Positions 1-9,891 of a stretch of 61,195 nucleotides of DNA are shown in pieces. The translations under genes and the position numbers were made by a program. The notes beneath the pieces were generated by a model, which was not told the origin of the DNA, searched no databases, and saw nothing but the letters and a program-made list of their open reading frames with translations. The first letter of the stretch is position 1; each line of letters begins with the position of its first letter. The stretch covers positions 1-61,195 of the forward strand of contig CAKOLN010000008.1 of the NCBI GenBank assembly GCA_934096075.1. Reading direction: 5' to 3'. The stretch comes from an uncultured Bacilli bacterium (GTDB lineage: Bacteria > Bacillota_I > Bacilli_A > RF39 > UBA660).

Positions 1-1455
1 AGTTTTGAGGATGTACCAAAGTCATCAAAAGCTCAAGATACTGTACTAGCATACAGTATATCAATAGCTGAAGGAGTAACACAAAACTACACAATAACAA
101 TACAATATCTAAATGATGAAAATGTAGACCAATCTGATGACATGGGAGCAGAACTAAGTGGTAAATTATACATATCAGAAGGAAGCTATCCATCATTAGC
201 TAAACTCATACTAAGAGATAACCCAACAATAAGTGAAAGAACAGACTTTAGTGTAACTAATGTAGCAAATACCACAGGAACAATATATCAAACGAATAAA
301 ACAGAAGATGGAAGTACAGTATATTATTATTCAGGAAATACAACAAATAACTGGGTAAAGTTTGGAAAGGAAATAATACAAGAATGTACATATAATGGAG
401 AACAAGCACATTATGGTGTTTATGATGAAGGAACAAATTTTTATAAAGAAATAAGAAAGATTGAATCTGATGACGAGTGTGTTTCTACTAATATTTGTTC
501 AGATGATTATGGTCCAATTATCGGTCTGACCGAGGAACAATGTGGTGACGTCGATGGTACTTGGACAACTGATAAAGCCACAGCGGGTAATAAAACGGAA
601 AAAGATATATATTGGAGAATAATAAGAACAAACGAAGATGGAAGTGTTAGACTTTTATATGTGGGTACAAGTCACAATACTATAAGTGGTTACATTGGAG
701 TAGTAAATTTTGATGTATCATATTCTAAAAACCCGAGATTTGTTGGATATATGTATGGAACAAGTGGCTCACTAGAAAAAAATAGAACAAATGCAAATTC
801 AAGTACAATAAAAACATTTATAGATGATTGGTATAAAAACAATTTACTGACTAATTATAATAGATTTATAAGTAAAACAGTAACATACTGTAATGATAGA
901 AGTTTAAATTCATCACAAACATATTCAGTTAAAGAACCATTTAATTATGGACCACATACAAGATTGGCTGCAAATAGATTGGCTGCAAATATAACACCAA
1001 CGTATAAATGTGGAGGAGATGGAAATGGGGGATTGTTTGAAACCATTCAAGCTATTGCAGACAAATTTAGTGCAAGTATAGGCAGTGGAGGAAACGGACA
1101 ACTAACATATCCTATTGCACTAATGACAGCAGATGAGTTATCTTTTGCCGGTGGAGTAGCTGCTAAAGAATTGTCAAGTCCATATGCATGGTATTTTACT
1201 AATAGTAATGCAAATTCAGTAACTGGTAAAAATGACTGGTGGTCTTTGTCACCCTTTGCTTGGGGTATTTATACCAATTATGGTTGGATTGTAGGAGCAG
1301 GTAGTTCGAGTATGTTTGGAAAATTATATGGAGGAACCTCTGGAGCAAAGGGAGTACGTCCTTCGGTTTCTCTGGCTTCTTGCGTCGGTATAAAGTCTGG
1401 CGACGGGACTCCGGAAAGCCCTTACGAAGTAGATTACGATAATAGTTGTAAATAG
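1..1455 (+). CDS. Surface protein with C-terminal (V)RP module, 5' end missing
   Basis: The reading frame is open from base 1, so the window begins inside this gene; the ATG at 142 is internal. The first ~120 codons are almost identical to the gene at 46279-48030, whose N-terminus is a SipW-type signal, so the same kind of exported protein is inferred. The C-terminal module has the family blocks YYYSGNTTNNWVKFG, YWRIIRTNEDGS, MYGTSGS, LTYPIALMTADELSFAGG, WWSLSP and GVRPSVSLASC. It resembles the DUF6273-like modules of gut Firmicute surface proteins (from memory). The last ~60 codons use less A-rich codons than the rest (CGT, CTG, GGC, CCG). Its probable poly-G leader lies outside the window. 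The function is unknown; adhesion or surface display is a guess. Confidence 0.85.
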   Translation, partial: SFEDVPKSSKAQDTVLAYSISIAEGVTQNYTITIQYLNDENVDQSDDMGAELSGKLYISEGSYPSLAKLILRDNPTISERTDFSVTNVANTTGTIYQTNKTEDGSTVYYYSGNTTNNWVKFGKEIIQECTYNGEQAHYGVYDEGTNFYKEIRKIESDDECVSTNICSDDYGPIIGLTEEQCGDVDGTWTTDKATAGNKTEKDIYWRIIRTNEDGSVRLLYVGTSHNTISGYIGVVNFDVSYSKNPRFVGYMYGTSGSLEKNRTNANSSTIKTFIDDWYKNNLLTNYNRFISKTVTYCNDRSLNSSQTYSVKEPFNYGPHTRLAANRLAANITPTYKCGGDGNGGLFETIQAIADKFSASIGSGGNGQLTYPIALMTADELSFAGGVAAKELSSPYAWYFTNSNANSVTGKNDWWSLSPFAWGIYTNYGWIVGAGSSSMFGKLYGGTSGAKGVRPSVSLASCVGIKSGDGTPESPYEVDYDNSCK

Positions 1456-1461
1456 AGACAC

Positions 1462-1490
1462 AAAAAAACATCTTTATGATGTTTTTTGTT
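1462..1490. terminator. Bidirectional intrinsic terminator
   Basis: ACATC (1468-1472) and GATGT (1478-1482) form a stem flanked by an A run on one side and a T run on the other. It can therefore terminate both the plus-strand surface gene and the converging minus-strand ponA, whose stop codon lies in the loop. Confidence 0.8.
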
Positions 1491-4320
1491 TTACATGAAC
1501 ATATCTTGTTTCTGTATAAGGAGTTCCTAGATAATTAATCTTATATATAACTTCATAAGATCCTTCTTTAGTATTGTCTATCTTTTTAACATCTTTACAA
1601 GCATCAGTACAATCTCTAATTGTTACTTTTATATCGTCTTTATTAATAGTATCAGTAGCGTCTTTTCCATTAATAATAAATTTAATTGTCTTAATACCCA
1701 TATCAGCGATTGTATCACCAATTTCGTAAGTAGGATTAATTATAGTTTTGTCTTTTACTTGAACACCTTGTAATTCTATTTTAAATGTTGTACTTGTACC
1801 AGTAAGTTCAACTGTTACTCCGGTACTTGCATTATTTTTAAATAGTGAATAAGCAGATTTAACAACAATTGAATCATAATTATCTGTATTTTTTACTGTA
1901 TACTTAGTATCTTTTGTGAATCCTACATATTTTAAATCACTGCCACTCTTTAAATATATATCATATCCAAAATCTCCAATTACATTTTTGTTATAATCTA
2001 ATCTTCTTTGTAAATATTTATCAGCCCATTGCTTATAACCTGAAGTAAAATATTCTTTTAAATAAGTTTCATTAACTGCATCTGGTACTGCTGCACCTGT
2101 CCAAGTTAACTTAGCTGTTGAATTTTCTTCTATAACTTTAACATTAGTTGGATCAGTTAATTTGCTATATCTAGTTGAAACTTCAGTTGGTTCAGTACCA
2201 CTTATAAATAAGTGTGTTTCTATTAAATCGCCTGGAGTATATTCACTAGCAAGTCTAGCAGGTATTGTTTCAAGTTCTACTTTAGCACTTGTTATACCTC
2301 TTGGAGTAGAAAATTTACTACCAGTATTTAAGATATTTCTTGTAAGCATTCCTTGTATTATATTTCTTTGAGTTGATGCAGCTCCCATAGTAGTGTAGTG
2401 ATCTTTAGTTAACTCATCATATCCATACCAGAAAGCAATTGTATAATCAGGATTATATGTTGCTACCCAAGAGTCTTGTATAACATCATCATATATTCCT
2501 TCATCTCTTAATCTTTGTGGATCATAACTACTTGTACCAGTTTTAGTTGCTACTTGTGTACCACTTACATAAGCAATACCAGGAGTAACGTTAAATAATA
2601 TGTTAGTTATTAAATATGAAGTTGTTTCTTTCATAACTCTTTCTCTTGTATAAGAATTTTCTATTGTTTCACCAGTTTCTTTATTTACTATTTTATTTAC
2701 TGAATACGCTTTTGTATAATATCCTCCATTAGCAAACGTAGCATATGCACTAGCTAGTTCTACTGGATTAGTTCCTTCAAAAGCACCTATACTTGAAGAT
2801 TCATGAATTTTACCATTATCATTACCAGGTGTAATCCCTAAACTTTGAGCAAAATTCCATTTTTGATCATTAGTAGTTGCTTGGAATGCTTGAAGAGCAC
2901 ATGTATTCATTGATTTAGATAGTGCTTTCTTCATGGTTACAATTCCTTCATATTGATTGTTCCAGTTATTAAGAACTCCACCTTTTGTATATTTAGTTTC
3001 TTCATCAAATAGGGGACTATAAGTAGACCAATTTAAATATTCTATTGCTGGACCATAATCTAGTATTGGTTTGATAGTTGAACCAGGATGTCTTTTTATC
3101 ATAGTAGCATAGTTGAAACTTCTTTCACCACTTTTATTTCTTCCTGTTCCTACTGCAAGTAATGCACCGTTATTATTATCAACTACTGCAACACTTAGTT
3201 GAATATAATCATCTTTAAATGTATATTCATATGTTCCATCATAAATATTATTTATTACTTTTTGTTTATTTCTATCTAGATTTGTATATATTTCTAAAGG
3301 TGTTTTATATGGGTCTATACCATACTTATTAATTATTTCTTCTATTACAGTATCTACATATCCTTGATATTCGTTAACTGTATTAGTATTTTCTACTAAC
3401 ATATCTTTAACGTTTATACTTTTTGCTATTTCACATTCTTCTTCATTAATATATCCATGTCTTTTCATTAGATTTAATACTTGATTTCTTCTTGCTTGAG
3501 CATCTTCTGGATAATTATATGGATCATAACTACTAGGTGCTTGGAATAGTCCTGCAATTAGGGCTGCTTCACTAATACTTAAGTCTTTAGCGCTTTTTCC
3601 AAAGTATGTTTGACTTGCTTGTTCTACACCAAATGACTGATTACCTAAAAATTCACTATTTAAATATAATTCTAATATGTCTTGTTTTGTATAATTCTTT
3701 TCTATTTCAAATACTGCTAAGTATATATCAGTAAATTTTCTTATTATACCTTTAATACCTGTACTTGTAGTATCTGTTAATGAGTTTTTACTTACTTGCA
3801 TTGTTAATGTAGAAGCTCCACCAGCATCACTATGTCCTAGTACTTGACCTATACTAGCTTTTATAAATCTTGCTAAATCAACACCATTATGTTGAAAGAA
3901 TCTTGAGTCTTCAGTAGCTACTACAGCATCTATAAGTATTTCAGGTAGTTCTTCATATGTTAATTTTATTCTTCTTTCTACAACATCATTTCCAACATTC
4001 ATACCAAGTGTATAAAATTGTTCATTATTTATGTCGTAGAATGTACTAGATTCTTTGGAAAATAGTCTTTCTTCATCAAACTTTGGTGCTTTAATAACTA
4101 TATATGCTGCAAATGCACCAACCGCTAGAATCATTAGGATTGCCAGCACAGTTATAGTACATAATATTATATAACCAATTTTTCTTTTTTTCTTTTCTTT
4201 CTCTGGTTTAGGTATTTTTATTTTTTCTTTTTTAGGTTTCTTTTCTTTTAAAGTAGCCTTAACTTTATCTTTCTTATTTCTTATCTTATTAAAAGATATT
4301 TTACTTTTTAAACTTGCCAT
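1474..4320 (-). CDS. ponA: Class A penicillin-binding protein (PBP1A type)
   Basis: Bifunctional peptidoglycan glycosyltransferase/transpeptidase, 948 aa. A very Lys-rich cytoplasmic tail (1-48) precedes one membrane helix (49-76). The GT51 domain shows EDSRFF at 137-142. The transpeptidase domain shows STIK at 414-417, SMN at 470-472 and KTGTS at 593-597, so all catalytic motifs are intact. A long extracellular tail from about residue 720 looks like fibronectin/Ig-type beta domains. It lies 2 bp downstream of recU, the ponA-recU pairing known from Bacillus, so the two are probably cotranscribed. The family assignment is firm; the physiological division of labour with other PBPs cannot be judged here. 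Confidence 0.95.
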   Translation of the reverse strand: MASLKSKISFNKIRNKKDKVKATLKEKKPKKEKIKIPKPEKEKKKRKIGYIILCTITVLAILMILAVGAFAAYIVIKAPKFDEERLFSKESSTFYDINNEQFYTLGMNVGNDVVERRIKLTYEELPEILIDAVVATEDSRFFQHNGVDLARFIKASIGQVLGHSDAGGASTLTMQVSKNSLTDTTSTGIKGIIRKFTDIYLAVFEIEKNYTKQDILELYLNSEFLGNQSFGVEQASQTYFGKSAKDLSISEAALIAGLFQAPSSYDPYNYPEDAQARRNQVLNLMKRHGYINEEECEIAKSINVKDMLVENTNTVNEYQGYVDTVIEEIINKYGIDPYKTPLEIYTNLDRNKQKVINNIYDGTYEYTFKDDYIQLSVAVVDNNNGALLAVGTGRNKSGERSFNYATMIKRHPGSTIKPILDYGPAIEYLNWSTYSPLFDEETKYTKGGVLNNWNNQYEGIVTMKKALSKSMNTCALQAFQATTNDQKWNFAQSLGITPGNDNGKIHESSSIGAFEGTNPVELASAYATFANGGYYTKAYSVNKIVNKETGETIENSYTRERVMKETTSYLITNILFNVTPGIAYVSGTQVATKTGTSSYDPQRLRDEGIYDDVIQDSWVATYNPDYTIAFWYGYDELTKDHYTTMGAASTQRNIIQGMLTRNILNTGSKFSTPRGITSAKVELETIPARLASEYTPGDLIETHLFISGTEPTEVSTRYSKLTDPTNVKVIEENSTAKLTWTGAAVPDAVNETYLKEYFTSGYKQWADKYLQRRLDYNKNVIGDFGYDIYLKSGSDLKYVGFTKDTKYTVKNTDNYDSIVVKSAYSLFKNNASTGVTVELTGTSTTFKIELQGVQVKDKTIINPTYEIGDTIADMGIKTIKFIINGKDATDTINKDDIKVTIRDCTDACKDVKKIDNTKEGSYEVIYKINYLGTPYTETRYVHVKQKTS

Positions 4321-4322
4321 TT

Positions 4323-4871
4323 TTATCTTATCTCCTTAAAATAAACTTTTTCTACTGTTTTTATGTAATCTAATCTTGGAATGTATCCTTCATTAATAAT
4401 ATGTCCTTTATTTTCTATTATATTAAATGGTATGCTTTTTCTAGAAGTAGAGTTTATAAAATCTATTAAATTTTTACCATCTAGTAAGTAGAATTTGTTA
4501 TTCATAAATATTATTAAGAATACAATACCGCCATGTCTTAATATATTTTTTATATGAGTGATTTGATGTTCTTTTATATTGTTTAAAGGAAAAGATGTTT
4601 TATTCTTACATTCTTTAGCATCAAATTCTATATATTTTCCTTTGTATATACCATTATAGTCAAGTGTACTAGTTTCACTAAATACAGCTTTATTTATCAT
4701 TGTAGTTTCTCTAGAACGGTAACTTACATTTAGTACTTTAATAGGCGTAGGTTTTTTGTATATTATTGCTATATCCTTATTTAAGTAATAAGTATTAGTT
4801 TCATTTATTATATGTTCTAGAAACATACCACGATTACTATATGATATATTCTTTTTAAACTTTATAGGCAT
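4323..4871 (-). CDS. recU: Holliday junction resolvase RecU
   Basis: RecU-family nuclease (182 aa) acting in homologous recombination and chromosome segregation. Family features seen are NRGMFLEHII near the N-terminus, the core STLDYNGIYKGKYIEFDAKE with its acidic and Lys catalytic positions, and the HQITHI segment. The ATG at 4871 is preceded by AGGTGAT at good spacing; an upstream in-frame GTG at 4880 overlaps that ribosome site and is less likely. The gene leads the recU-ponA operon and is divergent from obg. Confidence 0.93.
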   Translation of the reverse strand: MPIKFKKNISYSNRGMFLEHIINETNTYYLNKDIAIIYKKPTPIKVLNVSYRSRETTMINKAVFSETSTLDYNGIYKGKYIEFDAKECKNKTSFPLNNIKEHQITHIKNILRHGGIVFLIIFMNNKFYLLDGKNLIDFINSTSRKSIPFNIIENKGHIINEGYIPRLDYIKTVEKVYFKEIR

Positions 4872-4939
4872 ACTAATCACCTGAGTTAATTATACTATAA
4901 AATAATTAAAAAATCTATTTGATAGGTTAAATAGGTAAA

Positions 4940-4961
4940 TTGTGTGTAAAATTGTACACAA
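4940..4961. promoter_or_regulatory. Inverted repeat between recU and obg
   Basis: TTGTGT (4940-4945) and ACACAA (4956-4961) form an imperfect 22-bp palindrome in the divergent recU/obg intergenic region. This is the size of a dimeric repressor operator, but no regulator can be named. Confidence 0.3.
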
Positions 4962-5001
4962 ATTTAACAGATAAGTTATTGAAAAAAATATGTTTGTAAG
5001 A

Positions 5002-5030
5002 TTGTTCTTTTAGTTAAATCATGATAAAAT
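5002..5030 (+). promoter_or_regulatory. Sigma-A promoter of obg operon
   Basis: -35 TTGTTC (5002-5007), 17-bp spacer, -10 TAAAAT (5025-5030), 26 bp before the obg start. Confidence 0.65.
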
Positions 5031-5055
5031 ACTATTATTAACTGGGGTGATAATT

Positions 5056-6333
5056 ATGTTTATAGATGAAGTTATTATTAAAGTAAAAGCTGGTCGTGGA
5101 GGTGATGGATGTACATCTTTTCGTCATGAGAAATTTATAGAGAAAGGTGGACCTGATGGTGGAAATGGTGGAAATGGTGGAAACATCATTTTTATAGCTG
5201 ATGAAGGTCTTAAAACTCTTATTGACTTAAGATATCAAAAATTAATTAAAGGAAATAAAGGCTCAAATGGAAGTGGTGCTTTAAGAACTGGTGCATGCGG
5301 AGAAGATGTTATAATTAAAGTACCTGTAGGAACTACTATTATAGATAATGATACAAATTTGGTTATTGCTGATTTAGTTAAGGATAAGGAAACAGCTATT
5401 ATTGCACATGGTGGTAAAGGTGGAAAAGGTAATGCTGCGTTCAAGTCTAATAAAAATAAAGCTCCTACTATTAGTGAATATGGACTAGAAGGAGAAGAAA
5501 AGACTATTAAATGTGAACTTAAATTATTAGCAGATGTAGGTTTAATAGGATTTCCTAGTGTAGGCAAAAGTAGTTTAATAAGTGTAATAAGTGCTGCAAA
5601 GCCTAAAATTGCTGAATATCATTTTACGACGTTAACACCAAATTTAGGAGTAGTTGACTTAGGAGAAAAATCATATGTAGTTGCTGACTTACCTGGTATT
5701 ATTGAAGGTGCTAGTGAAGGGATAGGACTGGGTGATAAGTTCTTAAAACATGCACTTAGAACAAAAGTATTAGCATTTGTATTAGACGCTAGTGGAAGCG
5801 AAGGTAGAGACATCATAGATGAATTTAAAACTTTAAAAAATGAAGTAAAAAAATATAGTGAAAAATTATATAATAAAAAGAGTATAGTTATATTAAATAA
5901 AATAGATATACCATCTTCTATAGATAATATTGATAGATTTAAAAAAGAGTTTCCTAATGAAGAAGTAATAACAACAAGTACCATTACTAAAGAAAATCTT
6001 AATGAACTTAAATATAAGTTAAGAGAATTAATTGATTCAGTAGAAGAAGTTAATCTTTTCGAAGACAATGAATTTGAAAGTTATGTATTATATGAATTCA
6101 AAAATGAAAAGCCTTACAATATAACTAGAATTGATGAAAATACATGGCAACTTAGTGGAGAAGCTTTAGAAACATTACTTAAAAGAACTAGATTTAATAG
6201 TGATGAAGCTACTCTTAGGTTTGCTAGAAAACTTAAACATTTAGGAGTAGATGAAGAATTAAAAAGTCTTGGCGCTAAAGAAGGAGATACTATAAGAATT
6301 TTAGATCAAGAGTTTCTCTTTGATGAAAGATAG
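5056..6333 (+). CDS. obg: Obg/CgtA GTPase
   Basis: Ribosome-associated GTPase needed for large-subunit maturation and stress signalling, 425 aa. The glycine-rich Obg fold is visible at the N-terminus (GGPDGGNGGNGGN). The G domain follows, with Walker A GFPSVGKSS near 165-173 and DLPG further on, and then the C-terminal OCT domain. The ATG at 5056 has GGGGTGAT upstream; the GTG at 5047 overlaps that site. It is followed closely by yqeG and yqeH, giving a ribosome-assembly-flavoured operon. In many Firmicutes obg follows rpmA; here rpmA is 14 kb away. Confidence 0.96.
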   Translation: MFIDEVIIKVKAGRGGDGCTSFRHEKFIEKGGPDGGNGGNGGNIIFIADEGLKTLIDLRYQKLIKGNKGSNGSGALRTGACGEDVIIKVPVGTTIIDNDTNLVIADLVKDKETAIIAHGGKGGKGNAAFKSNKNKAPTISEYGLEGEEKTIKCELKLLADVGLIGFPSVGKSSLISVISAAKPKIAEYHFTTLTPNLGVVDLGEKSYVVADLPGIIEGASEGIGLGDKFLKHALRTKVLAFVLDASGSEGRDIIDEFKTLKNEVKKYSEKLYNKKSIVILNKIDIPSSIDNIDRFKKEFPNEEVITTSTITKENLNELKYKLRELIDSVEEVNLFEDNEFESYVLYEFKNEKPYNITRIDENTWQLSGEALETLLKRTRFNSDEATLRFARKLKHLGVDEELKSLGAKEGDTIRILDQEFLFDER

Positions 6334-6341
6334 GAGTATTT

Positions 6342-6863
6342 ATGGATAAATTTATACCAGATATATATGCTCAAAGTATATATAGAATTAATTATGATAA
6401 ATTGAAAAAAAATGGAATTAAATTAGTAATATTTGATTTAGATAATACAATCGCACCTGTAGATGTAAATGTATCTTCTAATGAAACTTTTGATTTAATG
6501 CTTAAAATAAAAGATATGGGTTTGAAACCAATTATTATGAGTAATAGTAAGAAACATCGTGTTGAACCGTTTAGAAATCATTTAGAAATCGATTCTTGTT
6601 TCTTATCTTGTAAACCTTTAAAAAAGAATTACAAGAAAATACTTAAAATATATAATGTAAAAAGAGAAGAAGTTGCTTGTATTGGAGATCAATTATTGAC
6701 TGATGTACTAGGTGCTAATAAAATGGGAATGACAAGCATATTAGTAAACCCTATTAGTAAAAAAGATGGTAAGTTTACTATTATAAATAGACAAATTGAA
6801 AAATTAATTATGAATATTTTGGAAAAAAAAGATGTATTTAAAAAGGGAAAGTATTATGATTAA
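6342..6863 (+). CDS. yqeG: YqeG-family HAD phosphatase
   Basis: HAD-superfamily IIIA hydrolase of the YqeG family, 173 aa. The nucleophile motif FDLDNT is at 31-36, and the downstream IGDQLLTDVLGAN carries the acidic metal-binding residues. Family members act as phosphatidylglycerophosphate phosphatases, but the substrate here is an inference. It is preceded by AGGAGTATTT and overlaps the start of yqeH by 8 bp, so translation is likely coupled. YqeG-YqeH adjacency is conserved in Firmicutes. Confidence 0.9.
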   Translation: MDKFIPDIYAQSIYRINYDKLKKNGIKLVIFDLDNTIAPVDVNVSSNETFDLMLKIKDMGLKPIIMSNSKKHRVEPFRNHLEIDSCFLSCKPLKKNYKKILKIYNVKREEVACIGDQLLTDVLGANKMGMTSILVNPISKKDGKFTIINRQIEKLIMNILEKKDVFKKGKYYD

Positions 6864-7857
6864 AAAATGTTTAGGTTGTGGTGAAAATTTACAAACAAAA
6901 GATGAAAATGCACTTGGTTATGTAAAAAAAGAAGTTTATGAAAAAAGTGATTATTGTTTAAGATGCTTTAGAATTAAACATTATGGTGAAACGAGTATAA
7001 TTGATAAAAAAATAGATATCGATGAGTTTATTAAAAATATTAATGAAAAGAATATACCTGTTTTATATTTGGCAGATATAACTACATTAAGCAAAACAAC
7101 ACTAGAGCCATTTAATAAGATTACTACAAAAAAATATTTAGTTTTAACTAAAAGGGATTTGCTTCCAAAAAGTATATCTAACTCAAAGGTTTACAAGTGG
7201 ATTAAGTCTAATGTTGGAGAAACTGTTGAACCAATTATTGTTAGTTCTCTTAAAAAAATGAATATAGACAATATTTACAATAAATTAGTAAATGATAATA
7301 TAAATGAAATATATATAGTGGGATATACTAATTCTGGAAAAAGCAGTTTGGTTAATGCTTTATTAAATAGTAAAGGAATGAAAAGTGTAGTAACAACGAG
7401 TTTACTGCCTAATACAACAACTGAACTTATCAAAATTAATTTAGATAAGAATTTAACAATAGTGGATACACCTGGATTTGTAAGTGAAAGATTAGTAATG
7501 AATTATATTGACATGAATGAATATAAGAAAAAACTGCCTAAAAAAGAAATTCATCCTAAAATATATCATTTATATAGTGGCCAAGCTTTAATTGTAGATA
7601 AATTTATGAGAATAGAAAATAGAAGTAATAAGACTATTAATTTAATATTCTATTTAAAAAATGAACTTGAATATAAGAAATGTAAATTAATAAGAGATAT
7701 GTCGCTTATTAATTTGAATAAATTATATGTTAAAGTTACTGGAAAAGAAGATATTGTAATAGAAGGGTTTGGATTTATTAAAGTGGTTAGTGAATCCGAA
7801 TTAATTATGTATGTTATTAATAAAAGGATAGTTACTAGAAGACCTAAATTGATTTAA
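6856..7857 (+). CDS. yqeH: YqeH circularly permuted GTPase
   Basis: 30S-subunit assembly GTPase (333 aa). An N-terminal zinc-finger has Cys5/Cys8 and Cys34/Cys37. The G motifs are circularly permuted: TKRDLL (G4-like) comes before the P-loop GYTNSGKSS near 156, followed by DTPG. The start at 6856 is chosen because GGGAAAG lies just upstream; the longer in-frame extension from 6832 overlaps yqeG without a ribosome site. Confidence 0.94.
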   Translation: MIKKCLGCGENLQTKDENALGYVKKEVYEKSDYCLRCFRIKHYGETSIIDKKIDIDEFIKNINEKNIPVLYLADITTLSKTTLEPFNKITTKKYLVLTKRDLLPKSISNSKVYKWIKSNVGETVEPIIVSSLKKMNIDNIYNKLVNDNINEIYIVGYTNSGKSSLVNALLNSKGMKSVVTTSLLPNTTTELIKINLDKNLTIVDTPGFVSERLVMNYIDMNEYKKKLPKKEIHPKIYHLYSGQALIVDKFMRIENRSNKTINLIFYLKNELEYKKCKLIRDMSLINLNKLYVKVTGKEDIVIEGFGFIKVVSESELIMYVINKRIVTRRPKLI

Positions 7858-7868
7858 GAGGTGAATTT

Positions 7869-9626
7869 ATGGGAATTATTAATGTTATGAGTGAATCTCT
7901 TTCAAATAAAATAGCTGCTGGTGAAGTTGTTGAAAGAGTAAGTAGTGTAGTAAAAGAATTAGTTGAAAATAGTATAGATGCAGGAAGTACAAATGTTAAA
8001 GTGACACTAGTTGATGCTGGAATTAAAGAAATAAAAGTGGTTGATAATGGAAAGGGAATGGATAAAAGCGATGCGTTATTAGCATTTACCCCACATGCGA
8101 CTAGTAAGATAAAAAATGAAAATGATTTGTTTTTTATAAATACACTAGGTTTTAGAGGAGAAGCATTACCCTCAATAGCAAGTGTAAGCGAAGTTGAATT
8201 AAATACTTTCAATAGTGGAGTTGGTACTAAAGTTGTATTCAAAGGTGGAAAATTAATAGAAAATACAGTTAGTTCTATAACAAATGGAACTTCTATAGTA
8301 GTAAGTAATTTATTTTATAATACACCAGCTAGACTTAAATTCTTAAAAAGTTATTATACAGAGTTAAATAGTGTTGTTAGTTTAATAGAAAAATTAAGTC
8401 TAAGTCATCCAAATATTATTTTTAATTTAATAAATGATGATAAGGAAATTATTAAAACAAGTGGTAGTGGAGATTTATTAAAAACCATTCATGAATTATA
8501 TGGATATAATGTGAGTAAAAATATGGTAGAAATTAAAGGAAGTAATTTAGATTACGATATTAGTGGTTATGTAAGTAATATTAATGTTTATAAAAGTACA
8601 AAGAATTCTATTACTACTTTAGTCAATGGAAGAATAGTTACTAATAGTTATGTAAATAGGATTATAAAAGAAGCTTATCATACTTTTTTAGCTGAAAACA
8701 AATTCCCAATCGCAGTTATTAATATAGAAACTGATCCTACTATTATAGATGTTAATATTCATCCTACTAAACAAGATATAAAATTTAGTAAAATGGATAC
8801 TCTAGAAGAACTTCTTTTTGGATTAATAAGAGATAAATTAAATAACACAAATAATACATATAAGGCATATATTGAGGAAGAGCCTAAAATGGAAACAATT
8901 ACTTCACTAAAAGAAGAGGCTGGTGAATATGTTCCCTATAATTTCTATCAAGAAGAGCCTAAAAAAGTGGTAGAAGAACAAGAAATTAACTTTGTTGTTA
9001 ATGAAAATTTGGAGTTAGTATCAGATATAGAAGAAGAGTCTACAAGCCAGATGATTCATCCAGTTGGACTTGCTATGGGACTTTACTTATTTGCTAATGA
9101 CAATGATAATGTATATATGATTGATATACATGCAGCAAATGAAAGAATTAATTATGAAAAGTATTTAAAAGAACTTAAGAATCAAGTAGTTAATAAAACC
9201 AATATGTTGTTTCCTATAAGTATGGAATTATCAGCTAAAGATTATATGACAGTGATGAATAGCAAAGAATTAATTAATAGTATAGGAATAGAATTTGAAG
9301 AATTTGGAGTTAATACAATAAGAATTTTAAGTCATCCTACATGGATAAGAGAAGGATTGGAAAGTGAAAGTTTAGAAAAGATATTTGATATTATTACTGA
9401 TATGGATACTAAATTTGATAGGGTTAAGTTTAATGAAAGATTAGCTATAAATTTATCATGTAAGATGAGTGTTAAAGCTAATACTAATATAGGACCATTA
9501 GAACAAGAAACTTTAATAAATAGATTATTTAAATGTGAATTTCCTTATACTTGTCCTCATGGTAGACCCACTATTATCAAATATACAAAATATGAATTAG
9601 AAAAATTATTTAAAAGAGTGGATTAG
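7869..9626 (+). CDS. mutL: DNA mismatch repair protein MutL
   Basis: GHKL ATPase with C-terminal endonuclease, 585 aa. ATPase motifs are LVENSIDAG (31-39), DNGKGM (59-64) and GFRGEAL (94-100). The C-terminal half contains DIHAANERINYE from residue 419, which fits the DxHA(x)2E(x)4E nicking motif, and CPHGRP near the end. MutL therefore looks nuclease-competent, as in non-MutH bacteria. mutS is not in the window. The gene sits 11 bp after yqeH with AGAGGTGAAT upstream. Confidence 0.96.
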   Translation: MGIINVMSESLSNKIAAGEVVERVSSVVKELVENSIDAGSTNVKVTLVDAGIKEIKVVDNGKGMDKSDALLAFTPHATSKIKNENDLFFINTLGFRGEALPSIASVSEVELNTFNSGVGTKVVFKGGKLIENTVSSITNGTSIVVSNLFYNTPARLKFLKSYYTELNSVVSLIEKLSLSHPNIIFNLINDDKEIIKTSGSGDLLKTIHELYGYNVSKNMVEIKGSNLDYDISGYVSNINVYKSTKNSITTLVNGRIVTNSYVNRIIKEAYHTFLAENKFPIAVINIETDPTIIDVNIHPTKQDIKFSKMDTLEELLFGLIRDKLNNTNNTYKAYIEEEPKMETITSLKEEAGEYVPYNFYQEEPKKVVEEQEINFVVNENLELVSDIEEESTSQMIHPVGLAMGLYLFANDNDNVYMIDIHAANERINYEKYLKELKNQVVNKTNMLFPISMELSAKDYMTVMNSKELINSIGIEFEEFGVNTIRILSHPTWIREGLESESLEKIFDIITDMDTKFDRVKFNERLAINLSCKMSVKANTNIGPLEQETLINRLFKCEFPYTCPHGRPTIIKYTKYELEKLFKRVD

Positions 9627-9635
9627 GAGGGTTTT

Positions 9636-9887
9636 ATGAATATTGAAAGTGTAAATATTGGAGAAAATTCTTTAGGTAAAATATATGCATTAAAATATAC
9701 TAAAGAATATAAAAGTCAAAAATATAAATATAAATTACAACAACAATTATTAATAATAGACTATTTAAGATCAATTAGAATGTCTGAAGATGAGATAGTC
9801 AAAATCTTAAAAAGTGAAACACTTTTTAGTGTATATCTAAATTCTATTGATCAAATATATGATAATGTTAGTCTTAGAAAGAGGTAA
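9636..9887 (+). CDS. Small hypothetical protein between mutL and miaA
   Basis: 83 aa, basic, rich in Lys/Tyr in the middle and predicted mainly helical; no family recognised. AGGAGGG precedes the ATG, and the gene lies 9 bp after mutL, so it is probably translated as part of the mutL-miaA operon. Confidence 0.6.
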   Translation: MNIESVNIGENSLGKIYALKYTKEYKSQKYKYKLQQQLLIIDYLRSIRMSEDEIVKILKSETLFSVYLNSIDQIYDNVSLRKR

Positions 9888-9891
9888 TGCC

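Noticed and set aside
5235..5567. Long open frames antisense to obg, parC, pheT and others
   Set aside because: They follow from AT-rich codon use on the coding strand, have no ribosome sites, and lie fully inside clear genes.
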